Positions 1 through 12,039 of a DNA stretch of 64,000 bases are shown here, in pieces. A model generated the notes under the pieces. It saw only the letters and a list, made by a program, of their open reading frames with translations, did not search any database and was not told the origin of the DNA. Source of the DNA: Varroa destructor (taxonomy: Eukaryota; Arthropoda; Arachnida; Mesostigmata; Varroidae); the NCBI RefSeq assembly GCF_002443255.2, contig NW_019211456.1, positions 24,111,061 to 24,175,060 of the forward strand. Reading direction: 5' to 3'. Each line of letters begins with the position of its first letter. Positions within the stretch are counted from its first letter, which is position 1. Both the position numbers and the translations under genes were made by a program.

Positions 1-2140
1 AGGTGGTGATTTTCAGTTTTAGAAAAAAAAAAACAAAAAAAAGAATGCCACGTAGACTCATCATTGAACCCACGATAGTGCTGTTTCACAAGTCGATAAG
101 CAACTATGGTCTTCCGCGTGAAAAAAATAAATATAGAAACAATGTTCGCTTAGCGTGGGATGTACAACGCAATAGCGACTAAGAATGATGCGCGTATCAT
201 TTTCTGTACGGCACATTGTTTACGGTAATTCTTATCATTTCGCAAAAAAAGGCTTTTTATAAATTGCAGACAGAAAACTGCGACAATTGACGGGCAAGTA
301 ACGTTTTCTCGCATGACAAAATGATTGCGTTGGAGGAGCTGGGGTAGATCGGTTGGTTAACAGAACCTGTGTTTAAAAAACTGCGATGAACATAACGTCC
401 GTAATACTCCAGTGCATCTTATAAAAACGATACGAAAAAAAAAAAAAAAAAGTCTAAATATATGTTCTTGTAATAAAGGAGCCTTTAGCTGTTACGGCAA
501 CAGTCGTCAAATCAGTCGAACAATTTCATAAAAATGATAGCAAAAAATAACATTAAAAAAATGTAGTACACACCTTTGATGCGCTTTTATCGATTTCCAG
601 TACGTAAAATTGCCCCACTTGTGATCAAGCAATGTGTGTGCAGGTAAATAATTGTATGAATAAACTATTCTAATTCTGTTAATGAAGAATAGAGCAATAA
701 AGACGGAGCTTTTTTCAATTCAGAGTTCTTTTATTTCGATAATTTCAAATAGAGCAGGTAAATAATTATATCATCTTATCAACGAATTCCAATGCAGCTG
801 TGAGAAATTTATTTAAAAACATCTCTTATTATCTTTATTATTAGTGATTATTATCTTCACTATTGACTTTGGCAGAGCTATTAGCACGCTCTGTTGAGTC
901 TTATGTAGACAGCATCTGACGTAGCCTTCGTCTTAGCTACGTATAGGATGGGTAGAAGAAAAATTCAATGCATTATTAAATTGCGCTATAGCGGTTATTA
1001 TATTAATACGAATACATTATTATCTAAGCTATTTTTAGACATTTACCCATATCGTGTCCTTATATATTAAATCTACCTCATGAGTCCTGAACCCACTGCT
1101 AATGTGCAACTTCGCTTATAAAACTATATTTGTTCTACCTTTACCGAGTTATGTATGTACACCAATAAAATTGGCGATAAAATTAAATTTGAAAAAAAAG
1201 CGACCTGACCATGGCGAACGATAAAAGCTGATACTGTAACGGCTTTTGTTGGCGGAATGTACACGAAAATTTGTTGAAGACCCTTTGATCATTAAGTCCT
1301 TTTAATTAATTAGGCGAAATCTTTTTTTAGCAGCTGGTTGCATTGTAATATATCGTGTGCAGGATGCAAATTACGAAAGTATGCACACGTTCTATCGTTG
1401 TCGTTGTTTACGGACAAACTAAAGAAAGCTTTGTAACCGCGAACTGTTAAATTATTTCTGTCTTTCTCTCCATCCTACTTTACCAATGTATGGCACAAAA
1501 TCTGCACATATTATTGTGACGACGATGACGACGTATCGGTCACTGCCGTTGCGTTTCGTATGTCAATGGTGTGTCGGACTTACCAGTCGGTGCGTACCGG
1601 ATCCTTGCATTAGTCTACATATTAATTATCATTACAGATTTATTCTTCGATTAGATTATTATTGTTATTTTTCGTTTTTGTTTGACGTTTACGAAACGAA
1701 AACTGCTGTATATTAGCCCTAAAACATTGGTTAACTTGAAAGAGAAAATTATACACGTGCCGCAGAGACAAAGTTGTTAAGCTAAAAGTATCCGCGTCTC
1801 TTTGCATTAGAAGATGAGCCACAGATGCTCACAGATTGTATAGAGCTTTAACTTTAGGTGTTAAGAAAAGACGACTTAGACTTACCACGGGCTGCTGAGC
1901 AGAGAACCCTTGCCTTGCCACTATTCAACAGGGAGTACGCTCTATGACACTAGCTACTCCTTTCAATTTATGGAGACTACAACTACAACTATAAAGGACT
2001 AGCACATAGAGGTACAGGCTTAGGCGTTTCTCCTTAGTGTTGCACTGGTAAAAACAGGTCCGTCCATATAGTCTTTAATGTAGGAAGCGTAATGGACCAA
2101 TAGTTATAATACAAAAACATGAGATAGTGCATGTCTTCAT
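1..2140. other. No gene recognised
   Basis: AT-rich DNA with short homopolymer runs. The only open stretches are about 60-75 codons, with no domain similarity and no convincing splice sites. Nothing to annotate. Confidence 0.6.
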
Positions 2141-2149
2141 CTATATAAG

Positions 2150-4190
2150 CATGGAGCTGGTGGCTATAAAATGCTCGTCCCTGACAGCAATGATGAAGCT
2201 AAGCCAGTGCACCCTACTTTCGTGGCCATGATAAAATGGCTGCGATACTCCCAGAGGGTTGCTCAAACGGCTGGCTGATTTGACGTCGGCACTGGTGGAG
2301 ATGGACGAGAAGAAGCCCGAGCATTGGGCTAAGGAGTACAAGCGGCTCGCCAAGTAGGCCAGGTTGGAAGAAGTAGCCCGGGCTTGGTTCGATGTCAAGA
2401 TCGGCGCAGGGGAGACGTCAAAGGACTTTAAAGCGAAGCTTTGAACAACCTTTTCTGAAGAAGACTGATTGGAGGCAACTGACCCGACTGAAAAATTCTT
2501 CGATCACTACGATAAGGCTGGCGAAACGTTTATTGAGTTATGAGTGCTAGCCAGTTTCTGGTAAAATTCTCAATACGTTGTGTGCAGAATTCGAGTTTAA
2601 TGAACTATCGGTAAATATTCGAAGGATGGCGAGATCAGCACTTCTCGCTAATTTTCTTATTGTATCGAGGGGACCTTCTACGCTGAATTATGTCTGGTAG
2701 AGCAGAACTACAAGAAAGGCGTAGCACTTCTCGAGCACTCTGTGGTATTTCCATTTCATTCCACTCATTATGTGGACACCATTTCCACTCAAAGATGGGA
2801 ACCACTGTTCGTGAATGATGAACGAGCTCGTTCGCTCCAGCCTCACACAACGCTACCCAGCTGGCGGTACATCAGCTGGCAAGCTATCGGTAGCTGCCAG
2901 TACTTTGGGTATTTATTTGGGGTAGAGCGGCTTCGTACGTAGAAAGCTGCAACGTGTGTCAGAGTGCGCGAAAAGCCTCGGAACATGTCTCTGTTTACTC
3001 TGCTGACAGCGGATGTGCCAATCCGCAGAACGTGACCAACATTAATTTCATTGAGCGACATCAAGATATACGTTAGGATAACAGGAGACCTGGCTGTACG
3101 AAGCTGTTACCGTGGGATCGTTCAAGGTACCCCTAACGACGTCGAAAACCAGAAAGTACCGAACTCGGGATAAGAAATAAGCGTGGCCAAGTTTTAGTGG
3201 ATGAATCGTAATGAAGTGCACGAATAAATACGTCTATACGGTAAAATCGGAAGCAGGTTTTCTGTCAGTTGGTCCAGGCAGCTGAATACACGATCCGGCT
3301 ACGAACCTCAAAGACAGCAGTTCTAGTAGGAACAGTGAAATCACATATGTCTGCCACACTACCCTCAGGCGCTTGGTAGCGAGGTGAACACGTTTCGTTA
3401 AGCTATGAGACAATCGCATTTGTATATTTCCCGAAAGAGCTGTACGACGGATGTCCAGAGCTTCATTTTGCTTCTAACACTGGAAGAAACTACGTGGAAA
3501 AGCTTGCGAGGCCCAGATATGATATGAGCTACACCATGCTACAGAGATATCGACTGCTATATATAGCAGCCCCTGCTATCGGAGAATCGTGAGAGGGCGC
3601 ACTTACACGTAAATTAATTATCAGAAGAAATAATCAGCTGTACCTATGGTAAAAGCCACAGACCTGTGAAAAGCTCTGACACAAGTATACCAAGAAGCGA
3701 AAACCATCTTTTTAAGCAGTGATCGCTGTGGCGGTTTATAATGTGTAGAACACCAAATACTACTCAATAGATGGATTAGACTACCAACAAAGCAAAAGAT
3801 TTTTTCTATCTGTCAGTATCGAACGTAAACACATCGTTTAGTAACGAATACAAAGGCAAGTATCCACTACCATATTAATCCACAATCATACTGTGTTATG
3901 AGTTGACATTTTCGCCACATATGGAGCTGTCATCGTCTCAACGACAGAGTTTTTCGAGAAGATGTTGAAATGGATTGACAAGATGGCCGTGTGGTTGCCG
4001 CTCTGAAGGTCAATCGCCTACCCTGTTCGTGGATTCGTCGTAGACACTTACACGTTTGTCGGGAAAGCGGGACATCTGTTGAAATAGGGTAGCGCAACAG
4101 GCGTAGTACCGCAGACATGCACGTTATGTATTTGTGAAAGTTAAGCAACTATGTCTAGATACGACATAGCTATGACTTATGGGTTAGCGT
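2150..4190 (+). mobile_element. Decayed LTR-retrotransposon remnant (gag-pol, Ty3/gypsy-like)
   Basis: This stretch is less AT-rich than its surroundings and translates on the plus strand into broken retroelement-like segments. At about 2280-2460 there is a gag-like stretch (EEVARAWFDVKIGAGETSKDF), similar to the capsid pattern of a Trp-Phe followed by a Phe-rich helix. At about 2945-3020 a Cys-rich piece (ESCNVCQSARKAS) could be an eroded zinc knuckle. At about 3760-4160, DGLDYQQSK, then TEFFEKMLKW and FVKVKQLCLDT resemble the palm and thumb of reverse transcriptase in order and spacing. Frames change several times and stops are frequent, so it is a dead copy. LTRs were not found. Confidence 0.45.
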
Positions 4191-6038
4191 CGCGAACATT
4201 CGATGTAATGCGATCTATAAAACGTACGTAGTACAATATGTTCGATAGATAAACATACGTTTGAGTTAAAAAGCTTTGTAATTATCGATAGCTTGGTTTT
4301 AAACTGTCACGGTCATAAAGATGGTTGATTTCAGAAGGTTAGCAATAGCTCATATTGTAAATATGTCAAAAGCCTAAAATTGTATCCTCTTTATGCAGAG
4401 TGATTTGACACGTTTATCTGTAAATCGATTAAGTACGGGCAACTATGCGCTACATGGACACTACGCGATCCATTAGAAATTAGTTGTGTTCGATGATTCT
4501 ACAGGTTGACCGGGCTTTGACCATTCAAATGCTACTTCAACCCCAAACTCGTAACATTTTAATATTGAGAAAATACCGTCTCGAATCCACGAACGCTAAA
4601 CGACGCGCGTCTACTTTCGGAAGTTAGTTAATAGAACGAAATTATCGTAATTTTAGACAAAACAATACTATTAAAAAAGAAAAAACAGACTGGCTCGGTT
4701 TCGAAGAAATCCATTTTTAAACGCTATTAGAACCAGATATCTGATTTGATAAATTAAATACGATGCATTACCGGGGAAAAAGGCTACGATCTGCGATAAT
4801 CAAACGCTTTAACAAAAAAAAAAACGAGTTTTACGTTAATCTTTACATGTAATGCCTACGAATCTATCATAATCATCCAATCTAACTGCCAGATTAGTCA
4901 AACAACAGTTTTCTAAACAACCAAATACATAAATCTCTTCTTTATTTATTTTTCGTCGTCTTTTCTGTTATGAACCACCCAATAAGCTTCAACAAAGCCC
5001 GTTTTTTCCGCACTACTCTAAAGCGTATATAATAAATATTGCTACGAAAATATTGTGAGCATTTTTCGATATATATGTGTGTATGTGTTTTTTTCACATA
5101 TACTACTCCACATATGTTTACATCTACTAATATAGTGAAACTATGATTGATCGGTGATATTTATACAGAAAATAGACTGATAGTTGTCAGGAAGTAACCG
5201 ATAGCATTGATTTGGCAGTACGAAGTCAATCTTGCCACTTCGCAGTCATGTCGCTGTAGTTTTTGCTTGGCCTTTTCCAGGCTCCCCTAGGCTCATCTCT
5301 GGTGTACATATAACATGTATCTAGTAAAAAATTATCTAGCTTCATATAACTGTCGGATTTCAAGAAGAAAATTTGTCATTGGATGTGTTAGCTATTTATA
5401 ATAGCTGCGTGGTTAAATGCTACTCCATTCCATGGAGTTGTGCATAGCGCGAGTCAAGCGAAAATTTTACAACGAAAGTACAAACATGTTTAGAAACTTC
5501 GTCATAGTAAGAAATACGTGTGTCCACACAATGACGATTTGTCTTTAAACAAAACTACCATATTATGTACAGGCTTAACTACGACTGACCACTTATTAGA
5601 AAATTTTGATACGAACAACCCTTCGCGTTATGTGTACAGGATAACGTTCCCTATGGCAAACCGCTAGTATTAATTAAAAGCTGATTATAAACAACTGGTA
5701 AGTGTGATACTACGGTGTTTTTCAGTACCAGGTTTTTTTGGCTAGGTTAAGGCATCCTTGAATAGTGTCCTAACTGCGTCCTTTTTTGAACACGTACAAG
5801 AACGCATGTCTACCACTGAGCATAGAAAACTCTTTGCAAAGCAATCAACATTGCGATAATCATTTTGCAGGACCGATACTACTGGCTGTGTCGGACGACG
5901 TGGACCAGTCCGAGAACCGATTGTGGCTGACTACATATGGTATGTATATAACATGTTCTAGCAACGGGTTCGCCGTCGCGAAGCTGACTAAATAATGTGG
6001 CAGCAAAGATGCTGCATTAACGCAAATTGTAGTCGTAA
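4191..6038. other. Intergenic, downstream of the protease gene
   Basis: No coding signal seen. The 3' UTR and polyadenylation site of the minus-strand protease should lie here. The AATAAA noticed on the minus strand reads as TTTATT on the plus strand at 4941-4950, about 1.1 kb past the stop. Nearer non-canonical signals cannot be ruled out. Confidence 0.4.
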
Positions 6039-6257
6039 TTAGTAGGAGATCCGATCCTTGATCCAGGTATGATAGTTGTCGAGCTTGATGTAGAAGCCAT
6101 AATGACCGGCTCGACCACAACCGACGCCCCATGAGACCACTCCAATGGCATACCAACGGCCCGCAGACTCCACAGTGAACCCTCCGCCCGAGTCTCCTTT
6201 GCAGGCGTCGCCTACGATATCCTGATTGTAGCCGGCGCAGAACATATTCGAGGTTAC
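6039..6257 (-). CDS. Terminal exon: catalytic Ser, end of trypsin domain
   Basis: Phase-0 exon of 72 codons plus TAA. The acceptor reads ...gtttacag|GTAACC. It starts VTSNMFCAGY and carries the active-site stretch DACKGDSGGG: Ser883 is the nucleophile, and Asp877, six residues earlier, sets trypsin-type Lys/Arg specificity. VVSWGVGCG supplies the Trp-Gly substrate-binding strand and the Cys that pairs with the one before the active site. The end, YHTWIKDRISY, is the usual S1 C-terminal helix. One oddity is that GDSGGG replaces the nearly invariant GDSGGP. The Cys that would pair with chymotrypsin Cys136 is also missing (VESAGRW), which matches its absent partner in the previous exon. Confidence 0.95.
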   Translation of the reverse strand, partial: VTSNMFCAGYNQDIVGDACKGDSGGGFTVESAGRWYAIGVVSWGVGCGRAGHYGFYIKLDNYHTWIKDRISY

Positions 6258-9200
6258 CTGTAAACGATGTTACATAAGACGATATCAATTGATTGAAGGA
6301 TATAGTACAACGTTATTGCACTCCTGGGTATCGCGATCGATCGACAAACCCCCCTAACCAGATCTATTCGAACGTAAAATAGGCCAGTAAAAGACAAAAC
6401 GTTTAGGCAGTTTGTTTTGTCCATCTTGACCACTTGTAAAAAGTATGCTAAAGGCCAATCTTTACCGAATCATCCTATCGGCTAGTACATATGCCAACGA
6501 AAAGTTCCTACCGGATGCGTAGTGGAAGCTCGGCATTTGTCAGGTTCAACAAGAGGCAACTTAATCTCTTGCAAGAACCGGGGTTGACCCCCGCCTTCCG
6601 ATAGCTTTCCCCATCCAGCCACGGCGCCATACCGTAGGTCCTTATAATTGAAAAATGTCTTCCGAATAAAATCCGCTTCGCCAAGACAAATCGGCATAAT
6701 ATAATCTGTAAATTGAATCTCGATGTTCATTCGAATCAAGGCTAGGTCGCTGTCGTACGTTGATGGGTCGAAATCACTGCAAATGACACGTATGAGTCAA
6801 GCACATTTTTAAGCACAACATTTTGACGTCTGATCGCAAAAACGTCGGTCAATATTTTGTCGCCAAACGTTATTTTGCTTCTGGGTTTAATTGATTACAA
6901 CTCAACTATCAAACGTCAAATCAACTATCGCCCTTACTTGATTCATTTACTTTGCTGTATAACGTTACTGCCATGGAAACCCAGTCACTTGGGTTAGCAT
7001 TAAGGAATATTTACTCGGAATTATTAAGTGGACGTGCGGGAGGCTGCCTAAAAGCCAGCTTCGTTTTGTTGAATGCCGCGACAGGCAATGAAGAACGATA
7101 ATTTAAGATGGGTGAACATATTACTTTTATATATCATGCTAAATATGGTTGGGGTGTCAGTGGGCGTATGCATCTTTCTAACAAGCACTCACTCGCACGA
7201 ATGAAATTAGATCTCGGATCGGATCTTGTGTATGGAGTCGTGATTCGTATCCTTAGCCGAACCCCAGGCGACCCCCCCCCCCCCCACCCCAGCGACACGT
7301 TCGGTTATCAAGCTTGCGCAATACAGACGAACTATACTAATCGATACTCTGAATAATAGTGTTACCTCTGACGGTAAGCACGTGCATTAATGAAACTACG
7401 CTAATATTACTTACGGGTGTATGTAGAATTTTTCAATTTTTGCTATAACTTCGTTATCTTCCTCCTTCGTCTGATCGTGTTTCCCAAGAGCGAGACTTAT
7501 GTCGTTGCCGTCTTCATGGAAATTCACCAGGCAATGGGCTGCTGTCAGCACCTAATTTTATTTGCATCACATATACGACTATATGTCAGATTTTATAGTC
7601 TTACTGCTATAGACATTGTATCAACAGACGCAGCTAAACTGGGAAGGTAAATTTGGACACTGGTCCGTGTAGTTAACGTGTACATTTGACGCTTCGTTTT
7701 CATTGCCAAACGTCTTTCCATATGGTGAGCTTGGGAACTCGGTTAAGCGTTAGCTTGTATAGCCGCTACTCGTCTAGACTGCCTGTTAACGGAGCATGGT
7801 ACTATTTGAGCCTTGCTTAATAGCCGGCCTTAATTTACTTAATTGTCGGTAAGCTATTCCCTATTTGAGGTCATTTCAACCTTCAAAGCCGAAAGTAATT
7901 TATTTCGTATTATTTGTGGCTATATATTTAGTGTTATGAGTCAGACGGGTTTCAACAGCTGCGTATTTGCTTCGTTCTAATTCCGATATGCACTTACCTA
8001 CAAGTATAAACATTTAGAGAGTGGTTCTAAAGTGATTTATATATAGCTCAAGAAATCTCTGCATTACGCATTTAATATCTACATACTATATTATTCCGCT
8101 TCGTATACATGTAGTACGGTAACAAATCACTAATTACCTCGCGTTGTTACCGTAACGCGTTGAGTGGAAACATTTTCTAATAATATCTAAGGTTTACCGC
8201 CGTATAAAAAATCATGTTCAGCACAGCATATGCCTATGTCACGCGTATACTATACTCATCCGTTGGACACGTATCGGGCTAAAGTGTTTACCCATCGTTG
8301 GTTGAGTAATGATCCTCCACAAAAGGCCTTCTTTTTTGGAGTCCATAGCATCACCATCCAAGGATGACTTCCGATCCGGGCTGTGGTACCGGCTATAATT
8401 TTGCTGTTCTGTGCATGGTTTACGCGGGAATACACCGATGCGAACTTCGGTCTGCCGCACACTACAATACGAACAAAATCAATAACGGCTCAATCGAGTT
8501 TATGGGCATGATGATTCCATTATGTTAAGCCTACAGAGAAGAGATCATGTCGCAGTCGCGTATGGCCTATCAGGAAATAGACTATTATGAAACAATTGGT
8601 GTGAGAAAATCGGCTAAGTGTTCTCCACGAAGTACCCAGGAGGGTATTAACACGGCAGAGTGAGAATGTTTCAAACTCAATTTAATAACTTAATGTAATT
8701 TGGCTCTTGGAATTTTCATATGCGAAATTTCGATAGTTCACTTTAAAAACGCCTGCTGACCTTAGGCCGGGACCGAAGAAATAGTGACAAATAATATTAA
8801 CAGTCGAAGAAAAAAAGAGAATACTATGATAGTTAAAAAAAAAAAAACTATTTGTATATATTTCGGTTTTTTGTTAATCGTCCAGGTTACATCCTAGTTA
8901 TGATTCGGGTGATAACTTTATCATCAAGTACCCTTCAACCTATGCTTTAGTACCGCCTATCTACCAATTAGCTTAAGCACCAATTCCTTTGACAGTATCC
9001 AATGTTCAATCGAACATTTCCTTCTGTAATATCATTTTAACTTTACATATATATCTATATATATAAATAATATGCTTCCCTTGGCATGGACTTGTACATT
9101 GTTACAGGCAGTAAAGAGCACGCCGTGTAAGGGCGGCCTACTATGCCAAAAAGGTTGTCTAATAATAGCACACAATAAAAGCAATAATAGCTTGAATAAA

Positions 9201-11990
9201 AGCACACAACAACGAACTCGACTCGACGCTTTAAGCTGGTTTTTATAAGCAGCGGATCCGACATTATTCTATTGTAATGCGTAGACAGGTGCCGCAATTC
9301 TGTATAGCAATTCTGCGATAAGGATACCACGACCATTACGACTCCTTCGGTAAAAGTCGGTCTTTGGGTCTTTTTTGGCGTTAGAAAAAAAAACTATATA
9401 TATATTATGTATATATATACCAGGGACGAAGATGAACATAATGGCTTCACCAGAAAGTCTTAATTGAGTGAGCACTATGCGATTGGAAGCTACTTCGTTA
9501 ATTATTTTTATTTCATTTTCTAAACAGTGTCTACCGGATGTGTTCAAACTAACCGTCATTCATATTATCCTTGGGTTTCACTCGAAGAACAGCGGACGTC
9601 TTTAGCGAACAGTTGTTTTTACTATCGGTTACGACGCACGAGTAGACACCGCTATCCGTCCACGAAGCTTCTCTGATATACATGCCATCTAACAGATAAA
9701 ATATAAGAGCGTCGCTATAATGGGCTCAAGCGTCTTTTGCGAAGATTCAGATCATTTATTGCTGGTAGCTGTAGCGGTTTTCGAAGGTTCATTTTATCTT
9801 AGGTATTTTCCTAGTCTATATATGACGGACAAAGCGAGTAACTAGGACACGAGCATATATATTTGAGTGGAATATGTGACAAATGATAACATACCCTCTG
9901 GATACGTGGCAATAGCGTCGTTCATTAGCATAACACATGCAACATGCAGAGAAAAGCGTAAATATGTAGTTATTAGATAGGCAAACACGACATTACGGTG
10001 TTACCAGTAGTGCATACGTGCCGTCAAGTTTTCCATGTAGCTAAATGTATTGTGAGCTAATACAATGGTTTCTCTGTTTTGACGTTATATCCTCGGGTGT
10101 AGACGTGTCGTATCTAGCCAAGCATGCGTTTGAAATTAGTTGATGTTACCCGAACTTTTTTAACGTTCTAATATCTCAAATTCGATACTGTCATCTACTT
10201 ACGAGTTAAAGTGGACCGAAAACGATTGTGGACTATCTCGGATGTGCTACTGTTTCCAGGGTCGGTGTTGCCTTGAACATAGGTGCGAAGGGGCTGCATA
10301 TTCCGTAACCAACGATAGTTTAGCTTAAGTCTGTTACGATGACGTGCAATGCAACTGAAAAACGGGGTTTCGCCGGAGGTACTGTTCTTGTCTTTCAATG
10401 GACGGACACCTGAATTGAAGCAAACCATATTGAGGAGTTTTATAGTGATGAATACGAATAAATATGTAGAAGACGACAACAGACCCGATGCTTTCATTCC
10501 CTTAAACCTGCCCTCTAGCGTTACCTAAGACTTGTCTAATATTCATATATATTCACCTATAGTTTATTACTGGTTGTACAGTTCAAGTATAGATTAGTCG
10601 CGGAACGGTCTATGTTCATCGTCGACACGAAAAACGGCAAAAAAAAAAAAACACGTTTGTTACGTTCGCTTTATCTTGGTGTCTTCGATTGTCAAGAAGC
10701 CTGAGCTAAACAACGTTTCACTTTCGAAATATCCAGATGTTTTATTCCGCAGCATTTGTCAAAAAATGGATTTAGTAATAAAAACAAAAGAATGCTCTGA
10801 ACGGTTAAGAAAAGCTGTGCTCTAGCTATTGCATAGAAGCCATCTGCTATAAATATAGAACAAATATCTAAAATGTTAAGCCATCGGTTAAGCTTGGATG
10901 CATTTCGTGTACTGCTAAATATGGCCAAATGATCAATACTTACTAAAATTACAGGGGAGGCTCTGTTGTTCGATGACAGGCTCGATAAGACTCAGCTGCA
11001 GCGTCATTTCACTTCGTTTATTTTGGAGCTCGAGTGCACAGCGGAAGTTCCCCGCTATTTCGGAGTGCATCTTGCGTATATACAGAACAAACTCGGACGC
11101 GAACTCCAAATACGGGGAAAGTGTCGAATTTAGAAAGAGCGGGACGCCATCCTTGTACCTATACGCAGTGAAGTCATCCGACGATACAACAAAACAGAGA
11201 GATCAGGTGAGATATCTGCAAGCGCGATTTCTTATGCCCTATATGTAGCACCGTATGCCTTTTAGTAACCTTCCGTTGGTAACGTAGGTAAAATGAACAG
11301 CTGACTACAGCAACGGCTCTCGTAAAATAAGGTAGGCCAACGAATAGCACTCAACTCATGCTTCGCGTACGCGACGTCAGAAACAAGCCGTTTAGGACAG
11401 CAGTCGAAATTATTCGTGTGTCCTTTTGTACGCATTAAAAAAGCTTGAGGAATAGTCGTCTTGTCAAATGATCAGATTGTTCTTCTTGTATCGACGACCT
11501 TTGAACCGTGCTGCTATTAGGATGACAGATTATACAAAGAGTTAATTGTCGGCAAAACAAGTTTTTAGAAGCCATTATCATCGATACAGAGAACACTTTA
11601 AGCACGTGGTTACAGACAGGTTTGGTAACATGTGATACAAAATTCTTTTGCGATTTATAATCTATGTGATATATGTGTCTCATTCGAACAAGAATTGTCT
11701 AAAAGTTACGGTTACCACTACTTAGCAGCAGGTCGGTTTGTACATTTAAAGTCCTGTAATACTTCTAGTTTATTGTTCAATTCTGGTTTTTTACTCTTGT
11801 TCAGCGATACTTAAAACAAAACAGTCTTAACCGCATGGATCATTTTTTTCGAAATTAATCTGTGTATTATGAAACCGCAAGTGCCTATGAACATGCATAC
11901 TGAATTCATTAGAGTACTAGAAACTACTGATTTTTTTTTCATGAAAAGTTGTCTAAGAATACGCAACACGAAAGAAAATTATTGAAACAT

Positions 11991-12039
<49 letters not shown>

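Noticed and set aside
5860..6288. 142-codon minus-strand frame overlapping the last exon
   Set aside because: It is a shadow in another frame of the real trypsin exon, with no domain similarity of its own.
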